Shown here piece after piece: positions 8,749 through 17,164 of a DNA stretch of 64,000 nt. The stretch is from NCBI RefSeq assembly GCF_018119405.1, contig NZ_JAGPWC010000005.1, forward strand, positions 1-64,000, in the 5' to 3' direction. The first letter of the stretch is position 1; each line of letters opens with the position of its first letter. The notes beneath the pieces were generated by a model. The model was given only the letters and a program-made list of their open reading frames with translations, had not been told where the DNA came from and made no database searches. Source of the stretch: Massilia sp. ST3. Its GTDB lineage: Bacteria; Pseudomonadota; Gammaproteobacteria; Burkholderiales; Burkholderiaceae_D. A program made the position numbers and the translations under genes.

Positions 8749-8784
8749 CCGTTTTACAGCACGGATGGACTAGCTAGTCCGGGA

Positions 8785-10251
8785 TTAACCACGCAGGAGC
8801 GACAGGACGCCGTTCGGCAGCGAGTTCGCCTGGGCCAGCATCGAGGTACCAGCTTGCTGCAGGATCTGGCCGCGGGTCATTTTCGCGGTTTCAGCAGCGA
8901 AGTCGGTGTCGACGATGCGGCTACGCGAAGCCGACAGGTTCTCGGTCGACGATTGCAGGTTCGAGATCGCCGATTCGAAGCGCGACTGCAGTGCGCCGTA
9001 TTCCGCGCGCTGGCTGTTCACCTGGCCCAGGGCTGCGTCGGCAACCTTGATTGCCAGCTGGGCGCCTGCGAAGGTGCTGATGTCGAGGTCGGCGACCGAC
9101 TTCAGTTCCGACGAGCCGGTGGTGCCGCCGCCGTCGATGTTGAAGCCCGAACCGTCGGTCACCGAGAAGCTCTGCTCCGAGTCCAGCACCAGGCGGCCGG
9201 TGGCGGTCGCGCCGTTGGCGCCTTCGGTGGTGGCCGGGGTGGCGATCGGTTCGCCGTCGGCGTCGTAGGTGCCCATGGTGGCCAGGGCGGTTGCGTCAGC
9301 CGACTGGTTGTCCAGCTTGATGTCTTCGCCGCTGGCGTTGGTCAGCTTCAGGCCGCCGTTGGTCGCGTCGTAGGAAGCGGTCACGCCGGTCTTGGCCGAT
9401 TGGGCGTTGAAGGCGCTGACTGCTGCGGCGTAGCCGTTCGCATCGTCGGTGGCGACCGAGAACGAGACCGTCACGGCGGTCGAGTTGTCCGAGGTGATGT
9501 CAAAGGTGTACGACTTGCCGATGGTTGCTTTCACCAGGGCTTCGGTCTTGGCTTCGGCGGTCACGCCGGTGTCGCCGCTCTTGCCATTGATCATGGCTGC
9601 GGTTTCCTTGGCCGATGCGCCGGTCGCGATGGTGATGTCTTCCGAGCCGAGCGAACCGTTGATGGTCATGGTGCCGCCGGTAACGCCGTTGTTGGTCGAA
9701 GCCGAGCTGGCCTGGACCGCGCTGGCGTCCAGACGGTTGTTGCCGTAGGTCGAGGTGGTGAAGTTCGAGCCGGTCATCGAGATCAGCTGGCCTGCGTTGG
9801 CGCCGACCTGGAAGTTCGCGGTGCCCATCGTGCCGTCCAGCAGCTTCTGGCCGTTGAACTCGGTGGTGCCGGCGATACGGTTCAGTTCCGAGGTCAGTTG
9901 GGTCACTTCGGTTTGCAGGGCCTTGCGGTCGCCAGCCGAGTTCGACGAGTTCGACGACTGCACTGCCAGTTCACGGATACGCTGCAGGATGTCGCCCGAG
10001 CTCGACAGGGCGCCTTCAGCGGTTTGGGCCATCGACACACCATCGTTCGCATTGCGGGTCGCCTGGGTCATGCCCTTGATCTGCGAGTTCATGCGGTCGG
10101 AGATCGCGAGGCCGGCAGCGTCGTCCTTGGCGCTGTTGATGCGCAGGCCCGACGACAGGCGCTGGATCGAGGTGTTCAGGGAAGCCTGCGAGGTCGACAG
10201 GTTACGCTGCGAGTTCAGGGATGCGACGTTGGTGTTGATTACGGATGCCAT
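8785..10251 (-). CDS. fliC: Flagellin FliC
   Basis: A 488-residue flagellin. The D0/D1 N terminus (MASVINTNVASLNSQRNL through about residue 140) and C terminus (SRIVDTDFAAETAKMTRGQILQQAGTSMLAQANSLPNGVLSLLRG in outline) are canonical; the centre (about 165-400) is the variable surface part, rich in Thr/Ser/Ala and containing a Flagellin_IN-like segment near 190-225. A ribosome site (GGAG, 8 bases before the ATG) is clear. It is followed by a strong terminator and preceded by a sigma-28-like promoter about 100 bp upstream. It is the only flagellin gene in this window. Confidence 0.97.
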   Translation of the reverse strand: MASVINTNVASLNSQRNLSTSQASLNTSIQRLSSGLRINSAKDDAAGLAISDRMNSQIKGMTQATRNANDGVSMAQTAEGALSSSGDILQRIRELAVQSSNSSNSAGDRKALQTEVTQLTSELNRIAGTTEFNGQKLLDGTMGTANFQVGANAGQLISMTGSNFTTSTYGNNRLDASAVQASSASTNNGVTGGTMTINGSLGSEDITIATGASAKETAAMINGKSGDTGVTAEAKTEALVKATIGKSYTFDITSDNSTAVTVSFSVATDDANGYAAAVSAFNAQSAKTGVTASYDATNGGLKLTNASGEDIKLDNQSADATALATMGTYDADGEPIATPATTEGANGATATGRLVLDSEQSFSVTDGSGFNIDGGGTTGSSELKSVADLDISTFAGAQLAIKVADAALGQVNSQRAEYGALQSRFESAISNLQSSTENLSASRSRIVDTDFAAETAKMTRGQILQQAGTSMLAQANSLPNGVLSLLRG

Positions 10252-10353
10252 GGTATTTCTCCAGACTAATGTCTTTCAGGGGTGGGCTGCTGTGCCCTGT
10301 TCACTTTGGTCCGCCACGCTGTTCTTGTGACGATCAAACCGCTGTTGATGCAG

Positions 10354-10380
10354 GTAACGTTATTCTGGGGAAAAACTTGA
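10354..10380 (-). promoter_or_regulatory. Probable sigma-28 promoter of fliC
   Basis: On the minus strand TCAA (extended TCAAGTTT), 15 bases, AACGTTAC. Spacing matches FliA promoters; the -10 keeps only the CG.TA part of GCCGATAA. It would give a leader of roughly 90 bases. Weaker match than the fliD promoter. Confidence 0.4.
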
Positions 10381-10460
10381 GGGGAAAAATCGAAGTTTTT
10401 TTCGCTCTTGTCGCTCTCATATCACTCTGGGGCGCGTCTTGTCGGCGACAAAAATGCAGA

Positions 10461-10507
10461 CTTTAGGGCAAAAAAAATTATTTTTTTTGAGAAATATTTT
10501 TCTAAAG
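10461..10507. other. Very AT-rich palindromic tract upstream of fliC
   Basis: A run of A8 followed by TTA and T8, with further A/T runs, enclosed by CTTTAG and CTAAAG. It lies about 80-130 bp upstream of the likely fliC promoter in an otherwise 66% GC chromosome. Intrinsically bent DNA, an UP-like element or a silencer site are possible. The rest of the 362-bp gap between the GGDEF gene and fliC holds the fliC promoter and nothing else I recognise. Confidence 0.5.
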
Positions 10508-10613
10508 CCGGCGCAGTCCCGTTGCAGTTCCGCTTATCCCGCTAATAAAAGAACAAGGCCGCGGACCGGTTTCCCGGAACGCGGCGTAGCTGAATGACAA
10601 GAGAAAGGCCCGC

Positions 10614-12203
10614 TCAGGGGGTGTCCGCCACCACCACCCGGTTCTTGCCGGTGTTCTTGGCCTGGTACATCGCCTTGTCGGCGCGCGCCATCAGCGACTG
10701 CTGGTCCTCGTTCGGCAGCCTGAGCGCCACGCCGCAGGAGAAGGTGATCAGCATCTTCTCGTTCTCGTGCAGGAAGAAGTGGCGGGTCAGCTCGCGCTGC
10801 ACCCTCACCATGGCGGCGGCCGCGGCGTCGACCGTGGTCTCGGGCAGCAGGATCAGGAATTCCTCGCCGCCGAAGCGCGCGATCACGTCCATCGAGCGCA
10901 GGGTGTCCCTGACCACCTTGACCAAGTGCTTGAGGGCGGCGTCGCCGGCCAGGTGGCCGTAGGTATCGTTGAGGCGCTTGAAATTGTCCAGGTCGAGCAG
11001 GGCCACGCACAAGGGCGTATTGCGCCGGTCGGCGCGTGCGCTTTCGCGTTCGAACACGTCGTCCAGGCCGCGACGGTTGAGGCTGCCGGTCAGCTGGTCC
11101 TCGCGCACCAGTTCGCTCATGTGCTGGAGTTCCGCTTCCAGCTCGCGGATGCGCTGCTCGGCCGCCTGGGCTTCGCGGTGGGCGGCGACCATGCGGTCGC
11201 GCGCGGCCAGGGCTTCGTCCTGGGCGCTGCGCGTCTCGCGCAGCACTTCTTCCAGCACATCGTTGAGTTCGTTGATGTCGCCGGCGCGGCCGATACGCTC
11301 CGACAGCCCGCCCAGCTTGGCGTGGTAGTCGCTGCTGGCCGCCGCCGCCGAACCGAGCCGGTCGATGAAGGTCATCATCATGTTCTTCATGGTCGACTTG
11401 ACATCGGCGATGCCATGTTTCAAGTGTCCCTGCTTGATGATCACGTCCTTCAGGCTGCGGGTGGCGTCTTCCAGCGCGCGCGCATCCAGCGGGCCGGCGA
11501 TCAAATCCTGGACCGTGGCGATCTGGCCGCGCATCCAGCTGTCGTCGTCCAGCAGTTCGCTGACGTTGTCGAGCAGGAGCTTGAACAGGCGCAGCAGCAG
11601 TTGTTGCTCTTCGACCTTGTCGCCGCCGCGCAGCTCGATCTGGTAGCACAGCTGTTTAAGACGCGAAGCGATGTCCTGCAGTTCGGCTTCGCCGGTCGCG
11701 GCCTTGACGGCGCTGCCCAGGCTTTCGGCTTCGGCCACCAGGGCCGGGCTGCCGTCCAGCAGCGAAGCCACGGCGAAGGACAGGGTGCGCGCCAGCATCT
11801 CGCGCAGCAGGCGGGTGTCGGGCTCCTCGGCGCCGAGGGCCATGATCGGGGTGTTGCGGCGCAGGTGACGCTCGGACAACTGCCCCAGCGCCTGGGTGGC
11901 GCCGCTCCAGTCGCCGGTCTTGACCGAACGCACCATGCGCCGGCCGTATTCCGAGATCTCGCCCGGGGTCTCGGCCAGGCGGCGCGCGAAGCCGGCCAAC
12001 ACCTCGGCCGCGCCGCTGTCGGGCGCCGGCGCCGGCGGCGCGGGCGGAATCCCGGCGATCTCGTCATAGATCGCGCGGTAGGCGTCCGGCGTGGGCGCAA
12101 TGCGGCGCGTGGCCAGGCGCCGGAAGGCTTCGCGGGCAATGTCGGCGGGGTTCGAGGCGGCGCTCAGGGCGGGCGCGGCGGAAGGGGACGGCAGGTTCGA
12201 CAT
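10614..12203 (-). CDS. Diguanylate cyclase with helical N-terminal region
   Basis: A 529-residue protein with a long, mostly helical N-terminal half without a recognised sensor fold, a coiled coil (about 315-360, ending in AEQRIRELEAELQHMSELV) and a C-terminal GGDEF domain. The active site is GGEEF (DVIARFGGEEFLILLPE) and RSMD five residues upstream gives a complete RxxD inhibitory site, so an active, product-inhibited cyclase is predicted. No transmembrane segment is visible. Located upstream of fliC in the same orientation; proteins of this layout occur next to flagellar genes in related bacteria, but its role in motility here is inference. Confidence 0.88.
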   Translation of the reverse strand: MSNLPSPSAAPALSAASNPADIAREAFRRLATRRIAPTPDAYRAIYDEIAGIPPAPPAPAPDSGAAEVLAGFARRLAETPGEISEYGRRMVRSVKTGDWSGATQALGQLSERHLRRNTPIMALGAEEPDTRLLREMLARTLSFAVASLLDGSPALVAEAESLGSAVKAATGEAELQDIASRLKQLCYQIELRGGDKVEEQQLLLRLFKLLLDNVSELLDDDSWMRGQIATVQDLIAGPLDARALEDATRSLKDVIIKQGHLKHGIADVKSTMKNMMMTFIDRLGSAAAASSDYHAKLGGLSERIGRAGDINELNDVLEEVLRETRSAQDEALAARDRMVAAHREAQAAEQRIRELEAELQHMSELVREDQLTGSLNRRGLDDVFERESARADRRNTPLCVALLDLDNFKRLNDTYGHLAGDAALKHLVKVVRDTLRSMDVIARFGGEEFLILLPETTVDAAAAAMVRVQRELTRHFFLHENEKMLITFSCGVALRLPNEDQQSLMARADKAMYQAKNTGKNRVVVADTP

Positions 12204-12316
12204 GATGTAAACACACAGGCACTAATCCCGACATGATAAGCAGCTTTTTTGCTTCTCATCAATAAGAAAACCGTAACAAAGTGCCTTATTTCCGTCCGAC
12301 GTGCCAAAACGACAGC

Positions 12317-12481
12317 AGGGAAGCACTGATTTATTCTGGCGCGCAGGAATCGGTCACGAAAAATGTGCCTGGCAAGGCGCAAATCGGAGCGATACCCCGT
12401 GGTATCGCGAGAATTTGCAACGCCGCAGGGCGCATTTTCTCGTGGCCGAGGCCGCCGCCATGAATAAATCGGTGCTTCCCT
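12317..12481. mobile_element. 165-bp MITE-like element with 20-bp terminal inverted repeats
   Basis: The ends AGGGAAGCACTGATTTATTC (12317-12336) and its inverted copy (12462-12481) match at 19 of 20 bases. Inside, GCGATACC/GGTATCGC forms a perfect stem, flanked by GCAAAT/ATTTGC and further GC-rich complementarity, so the whole element can fold as one long hairpin. It has no coding capacity. The TAG stop codon of the response regulator gene lies at its right edge (12480-12482), two of its bases inside the repeat. I found no convincing target duplication, and no second copy in this window. It separates two co-oriented genes and could attenuate transcription. Confidence 0.75.
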
Positions 12482-13127
12482 AATCCACCAATCCGTTGCG
12501 TATCGCGTAAGTCGTCAGCTCGGCGCTGGTCTTGAGTTTCATCTTGACCAGCAGGCGCGCGCGGTACTCGCTGACGGTCTTGACCGACAGCGACAATTCC
12601 TTGGCGATCTCGCTGACCGTCATGCCCGAGGCGATCATGGTCAGGGTCTGGTACTCGCGGTCGGACAGGGTCTCGTGCACCGCCGTCTCATGGTCCTCGC
12701 CGATCTGGCTGGCCAGGGTCTGGGCCAGCGCGGCGCTCACGTATTTCTGGCCCGAGGCCACCTGGCGGATGGCCGTGACCAGCTCCTTGGGCGCGCTCTG
12801 CTTGGTGAGATAGCCGGAGGCGCCGGCCTTGAGCGCGCGGATCGCGTACTGATCCTCGCGGTGCATCGACAGCATCAGCACCGCCAGTTCCGGGCGGTCC
12901 TTCTTGACCTGCTTGAGCACGTCGATGCCGTTGCGGTCGGGCAGCGAAATGTCGAGGAGCATGACGTGGCAGCGCGCCTTCCCGATCAGCTTGGTGGCGT
13001 CGATGCCGTTCTCGGCCTCGCCGGCAACGATGATGTCGCGCTGCTCGGCCAGGATCTGCTTGAGTCCTTCGCGGACAATGGCATGGTCATCGGCAATGAA
13101 AACCCGGATAGTTGCTTTATCTGTCAT
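12480..13127 (-). CDS. NarL/FixJ-type response regulator
   Basis: A 215-residue two-component regulator: receiver domain (residues 1-125; acidic pocket in FIADDHAIVREG, phosphoacceptor Asp in MLLDISLPDRNG, Lys in LTKQSAPKE) and a LuxR-type helix-turn-helix (about 145-210; LSDREYQTLTMIASGMTVSEIAKELSLSVKTVSEYRARLL in outline). Its ATG overlaps the stop of the histidine kinase gene (ATGA), so the pair is translationally coupled. The stop codon falls on the border of the MITE-like element, so the last codon or the stop may have been supplied by the insertion. Target genes are unknown. Confidence 0.93.
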   Translation of the reverse strand: MTDKATIRVFIADDHAIVREGLKQILAEQRDIIVAGEAENGIDATKLIGKARCHVMLLDISLPDRNGIDVLKQVKKDRPELAVLMLSMHREDQYAIRALKAGASGYLTKQSAPKELVTAIRQVASGQKYVSAALAQTLASQIGEDHETAVHETLSDREYQTLTMIASGMTVSEIAKELSLSVKTVSEYRARLLVKMKLKTSAELTTYAIRNGLVD

Positions 13128-14617
13128 TCTTCTTGTGCGGCATGTGTAGGCAGGGCAGCCGGCGCGGAGCGTCCCGCGCCGCCGGCCTGCGCCAGCCTGG
13201 TCTTGATGGTCACCATCGTGCCACCTCCGGGCGCCGGCGACAAGGCCAGCGTGCCGCCGAGCGCCTTGGCCCGCTCCTTCATGCCGCGCAGGCCGAAGGA
13301 TTGGGGCTTCAGACGGTCCGCCGGCGTCATGCCGCGGCCGTTATCGCAGATGCTCAGGGTGAGCTGCTGGCGCTGGCGCCGCAGCGACACCGTGACCCGG
13401 GTGGCGGCGGCGTGCTTGGCGATGTTGGTGAGGGCTTCCTGGAAAATCCTGAACAGGGCGGCGGCGTGGTCGGGGTCGAGCTCGATGTCCTTGTCGGGAC
13501 AGCGCATGATCACGGCGATGCCCATCTGCTTCTCGAACTCCTGCGCCTGCCATTCGAGCGCCGCGACCAGCCCCAGGTCGAGCGTGGTGGGGCGCAGGTC
13601 GAGCGAGATGCGGTGCACGGCCTCGATGGTGCGGTCGACCAGGTCGTCGACATAGGTGGCCTTGTCGAGCAGGGCCGGCTGGTCCTCGGGCAGGCGCGCC
13701 GTCATCATGGCCAGCGCCATCTTGATGGCGGTCAGGTTGCCGCCCAGGTCGTCGTGGATCTCGCGCGCGATGCGGGTGCGTTCCTGTTCCTTGACCTGCT
13801 CGATGTGGGCGGTCAGTTCGGCCAGGCGGGCGCGCGAGCGGCGCACCTCTTCCTGCTCCTCGCGGCTGGCGGTGATGTTGGTCATGATGCCGTCCCACTG
13901 CAGCGCGCCATCGGGCAGCAGGTGGGGCGTGGCGCGCAGGTTGATCCACTTGACGTCCTTCCAGGCGTCGATCCAGATGCGGCCTTCCCAGTTCCAGGCC
14001 GACATCGCCTGGCGCGAGGCCTGCATCGCCTCCTGGTAGCCCTTGCGGTCCTCGGGCAGGATCAGGCGCTCGAACAGCGCGGCCTCGTGCTGCAGTTCCA
14101 GCACCGACAGGCCGAGCAGGGCCTGGCAGCCGTCGCTCAGATAGGGAAAAGCGGTGCGCCCGTCCGGGTGCAGCACGAACTGGTAGACCAGGCCGGGCGT
14201 GTTGTTGACGACGGCGTTGAAGCGCGCCTGGTATTGCTGCAGCGCCTGCACCGCCGCCTGTTCCAGCGACAGGTCGTCGCCGATGGCCAGCAGCAGCGAG
14301 CGGCCCTCGCGCACGATGCGCAGGATGCACAGCTTGACCGGGTAGCTGCCATTGTTGGCGCGCTGCAGCCGGGTGCGCAGCACCACCTGGGCGCCGACGT
14401 CCTCGCCCAGTCCGGCCAGCAGCTCGCCGACGGCGGCGCGGTCGAGCGAGGGCGCCAGGTCGAAGGCGTTCATCTTGCACAGGGTGGCGTTGTCGTAGCC
14501 GAGGTTCAGGCGCGCGGCCTGGTTGGCGTCGACCACGCCCAGGGTGGCGGCGTCGAACAGGAAGATCTCGGAAGTGGCCGACTGCATCTCGGCGGCAAGG
14601 GAGGGGTGGTCGCTCAT
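13124..14617 (-). CDS. PAS-containing sensor histidine kinase (HisKA_3 type)
   Basis: A 497-residue kinase of the NarX/DegS class. Two PAS-like units (about 10-125 and 130-265) precede the dimerisation/phosphoacceptor helix RTRIAREIHDDLGGNLTAIK (His in REIHDDLGG, about residue 290) and a HATPase domain with DNGRGM and GLRGMKERAKALGG. No transmembrane segment is seen, so sensing is probably cytoplasmic or depends on the co-encoded membrane protein. Start at 14617: its ATG overlaps the stop of the preceding gene (ATGA), and its own stop overlaps the regulator gene (ATGA). A three-gene operon is therefore very likely. Confidence 0.92.
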   Translation of the reverse strand: MSDHPSLAAEMQSATSEIFLFDAATLGVVDANQAARLNLGYDNATLCKMNAFDLAPSLDRAAVGELLAGLGEDVGAQVVLRTRLQRANNGSYPVKLCILRIVREGRSLLLAIGDDLSLEQAAVQALQQYQARFNAVVNNTPGLVYQFVLHPDGRTAFPYLSDGCQALLGLSVLELQHEAALFERLILPEDRKGYQEAMQASRQAMSAWNWEGRIWIDAWKDVKWINLRATPHLLPDGALQWDGIMTNITASREEQEEVRRSRARLAELTAHIEQVKEQERTRIAREIHDDLGGNLTAIKMALAMMTARLPEDQPALLDKATYVDDLVDRTIEAVHRISLDLRPTTLDLGLVAALEWQAQEFEKQMGIAVIMRCPDKDIELDPDHAAALFRIFQEALTNIAKHAAATRVTVSLRRQRQQLTLSICDNGRGMTPADRLKPQSFGLRGMKERAKALGGTLALSPAPGGGTMVTIKTRLAQAGGAGRSAPAALPTHAAQEE

Positions 14618-15255
14618 GGGGCTCCGGTTTCGGGTTTCTTCTGGCGCCGGGCGCGCGCGCTGCTGCGCATGCGCGCACTGAAGCGGCGCAGTACGCGCAG
14701 CAGGTGGCTGCCCTGGTCGGGAACGGTGCGTCCCCGGCGGCGCAGGCGGCGCAGCATGCGGCGCGCGCCATGGCGCCAGCCATCCATCAGGCGCCGCACG
14801 CGGCGGTAGAAGGGGCTGGCGCGCAGGGCCGCCAGCAGGCGGTCTTTCAGGGCCATGAAGCCGCCGTGCCAGCGCGCGAACCAGGCCACGCTCAGCAGGG
14901 TGGGCAGGGTCAGGATATAGATGCGGGCCACGACGATGGCGCCGCCCAGCTTGGCCGCGACGAAGCCCACGATGCCGGCCAGGGCATGGCCGTGGGCGAT
15001 GGCGAGCAGGGCGAGCAGCTTGACCGGCAGCAGCAACAGACCCGGCAGCACGAAGGCGGCCAGCGCGGCCCAGGGCGGCAGGCGGCGGATGCGGCCCTCC
15101 AGCCAGTGCAGCGGCGGCCAGGCGGCGATGGCGGCCGCGATGCGCGCGCCGACCTGCCAGGTCCAGGCTTCGGCAAGCAACACCAGCGCCGCCAGCTGGG
15201 CCAGGGGCGCGAGCAAGCGGCTGCGGGAGGGGGGCGCTCGTCTCATGGCTGCCAT
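14614..15255 (-). CDS. Hypothetical membrane protein coupled to histidine kinase
   Basis: A 213-residue protein (210 if the second ATG at 15246 is used) with about three hydrophobic segments (near 15-45, 60-95 and 100-130) and a strongly basic, Arg-rich C-terminal tail. No enzymatic motif is recognisable. Its TGA stop overlaps the histidine kinase ATG, and the kinase lacks its own membrane segments, which suggests that this protein may anchor or inform the two-component pair; this is inference from gene order only. It is divergent from greB, 51 bp away. Confidence 0.7.
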   Translation of the reverse strand: MAAMRRAPPSRSRLLAPLAQLAALVLLAEAWTWQVGARIAAAIAAWPPLHWLEGRIRRLPPWAALAAFVLPGLLLLPVKLLALLAIAHGHALAGIVGFVAAKLGGAIVVARIYILTLPTLLSVAWFARWHGGFMALKDRLLAALRASPFYRRVRRLMDGWRHGARRMLRRLRRRGRTVPDQGSHLLRVLRRFSARMRSSARARRQKKPETGAP

Positions 15256-15293
15256 GATACGGCATCCGGAGGGCGTCCCGACGCCACAGCCGC

Positions 15294-15306
15294 TACAATA
15301 GGGCGC
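15294..15306 (+). promoter_or_regulatory. -10 element placing greB transcription start at its ATG
   Basis: TACAAT at 15294-15299 ends only 7 bases before the greB ATG and no Shine-Dalgarno sequence precedes that ATG. If this is the active -10 box, the mRNA is leaderless or nearly so. A good -35 is not evident. Confidence 0.4.
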
Positions 15307-15873
<567 letters not shown>

Positions 15874-15876
15874 ATT

Positions 15877-16476
15877 TTGAATCAAGCACACGACACCGTG
15901 CGCGGGCCGGATGCGCTGGCCGCGCTGCGCGCCGCCACGGCCACGCGCCACGAGCGGCTCGACAGCAGCCTGCCCCTCTCGGGGGCGCGTCCCGGCCTGA
16001 ACGACTACGCGGCCCACCTGCGCATGGTGCGCGACTGGCTGGCGCCGCTGGAGGGCTGGCTGGCGGATTACACGGATGGTCCGCAGGCGGCCTTGCCCGC
16101 GGTCGAGCGCCTGGGCCCGATCGCGCTCGACCTGCTTGAACCGGGCATGCCCGCGCTGCGCGAACCGGCGGCCGTCCATGCCTGGCCGGCAGGGGCCAGC
16201 AGCGCCTATCGCTGGGGCGTGTGCTACGTGATCGAAGGGTCGCAGCTGGGCGGGACCGTGCTCTACGGCCGCCTGGCCGACCGCCTGGCGCCGCACCCGC
16301 TGCGCTACCTGCGCGGGGCCGAGGGCGGGCCAGGAGCGCGCTGGCGCGCATTCATGCTGGCGCTGAAGGCCGAAGTCAGGACGCCGGAGGAAACGGCCGA
16401 GGCCTGCGCGGGGGCGTGTGCGGCGTTTGACAGCATCATTGCGCTGGGGTTGGCGTCGGAACAGACGGACAGCTAA
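15877..16476 (+). CDS. Biliverdin-producing heme oxygenase (BphO-like)
   Basis: A 199-residue protein of the heme oxygenase fold. The proximal heme-ligand histidine is in ATRHERLDSSLPL (about residue 24), and the flexible distal helix is represented by IEGSQLGGTVL, which carries the Gly-rich turn over the heme. It oxidises heme to biliverdin, CO and Fe2+; in proteobacteria such enzymes supply bacteriophytochrome chromophore or iron. No phytochrome gene is seen nearby. The reading frame opens with TTG three bases after greB's stop, with no clear ribosome site; a GTG at 15898 is an alternative start. It is probably cotranscribed with greB. Confidence 0.82.
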   Translation: MNQAHDTVRGPDALAALRAATATRHERLDSSLPLSGARPGLNDYAAHLRMVRDWLAPLEGWLADYTDGPQAALPAVERLGPIALDLLEPGMPALREPAAVHAWPAGASSAYRWGVCYVIEGSQLGGTVLYGRLADRLAPHPLRYLRGAEGGPGARWRAFMLALKAEVRTPEETAEACAGACAAFDSIIALGLASEQTDS

Positions 16477-16498
16477 TCCTTCACCAGTAGCGTACGCA

Positions 16499-16604
16499 CG
16501 TCATCCCGGCGCAGGCCGGGATCCAAGTTTCTTCGCGTGCCGTCAACAGTGAGCGAAGCCACGACGCATCCAAACTTGGGTCCCCGCCTTCGCGGGGATG
16601 ACGG
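16499..16604. repeat. REP-like palindrome pair
   Basis: Two inverted units: GTCATCCCGGCGCAGGCCGGGATCCAAGTT and, 50 bases on, CCAAACTTGGGTCCCCGCC followed by TTCGCGGGGATGACG. Non-coding, between heme oxygenase and the YCII gene. The remainder of this gap holds only the ribosome site of the next gene. Confidence 0.8.
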
Positions 16605-16727
16605 TTTTACGGTTAGGTGAGCAAAAATAATTTTGCTTCGTGTGTCGATTCCCTCCTGTCCCATTCGTCGTACGATAAACGGCACACAAATCAGCCGCTC
16701 ATCGACCACAACCACCCGGAGGACACC

Positions 16728-17153
16728 ATGCGTTTCATGATTCTGCTCAAAGCCGATCCCCACAGCGAAGCCGGCCACATGCCCAGCGAGCAGCTGCTGG
16801 CCGACATGGGCCGTTTCAACGATGAACTGATCAAGGCCGGCGTGATGGTCTCCGGCGAGGGCCTGCACCCGTCCTCGCGCGGCGCGCGTGTGCGCTTCTC
16901 GAAGGATGGCGGCGTGCGCGTGGAAAACGGTCCCTTCCCGGAAACGAAGCAGCTGGTCGCCGGATTCTGGATCTGGCGCGTGGCCTCGCGCGAGGAAGCC
17001 ATCGAATGGGTGAAAAAGGTGCCGATGCCGATGGAATCCGGCGAGGCCGAGATCGAGATCCGCCAGATCTTCGAGATGGAAGACTTCGGCGACACCATGA
17101 CCCCGGAGCTGCGCGAGCAGGAAGAACGCCAGCGCGCCGCGCTGGGTCAATAG
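16728..17153 (+). CDS. YCII-related (DGPF-like) protein
   Basis: A 141-residue protein of the YCII/DGPF family, starting MRFMILLKADPHSEAG and containing the signature-like VENGPFPETKQLVAGFWIWRVASREEAIEWV. Members have a ferredoxin-like dimeric fold; most are uncharacterised and often sit beside ECF sigma factors, which is not the case here. The start at 16728 is preceded by GGAGGA, an excellent ribosome site, and gives the normal family length; an upstream in-frame ATG would add 37 unrelated residues. Confidence 0.85.
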   Translation: MRFMILLKADPHSEAGHMPSEQLLADMGRFNDELIKAGVMVSGEGLHPSSRGARVRFSKDGGVRVENGPFPETKQLVAGFWIWRVASREEAIEWVKKVPMPMESGEAEIEIRQIFEMEDFGDTMTPELREQEERQRAALGQ

Positions 17154-17164
17154 CGGTCCGGCGG

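Noticed and set aside
12305..12490. Target-site duplication flanking the MITE-like element
   Set aside because: The flanking bases (cagc on the left, aatc on the right) do not match for any length.
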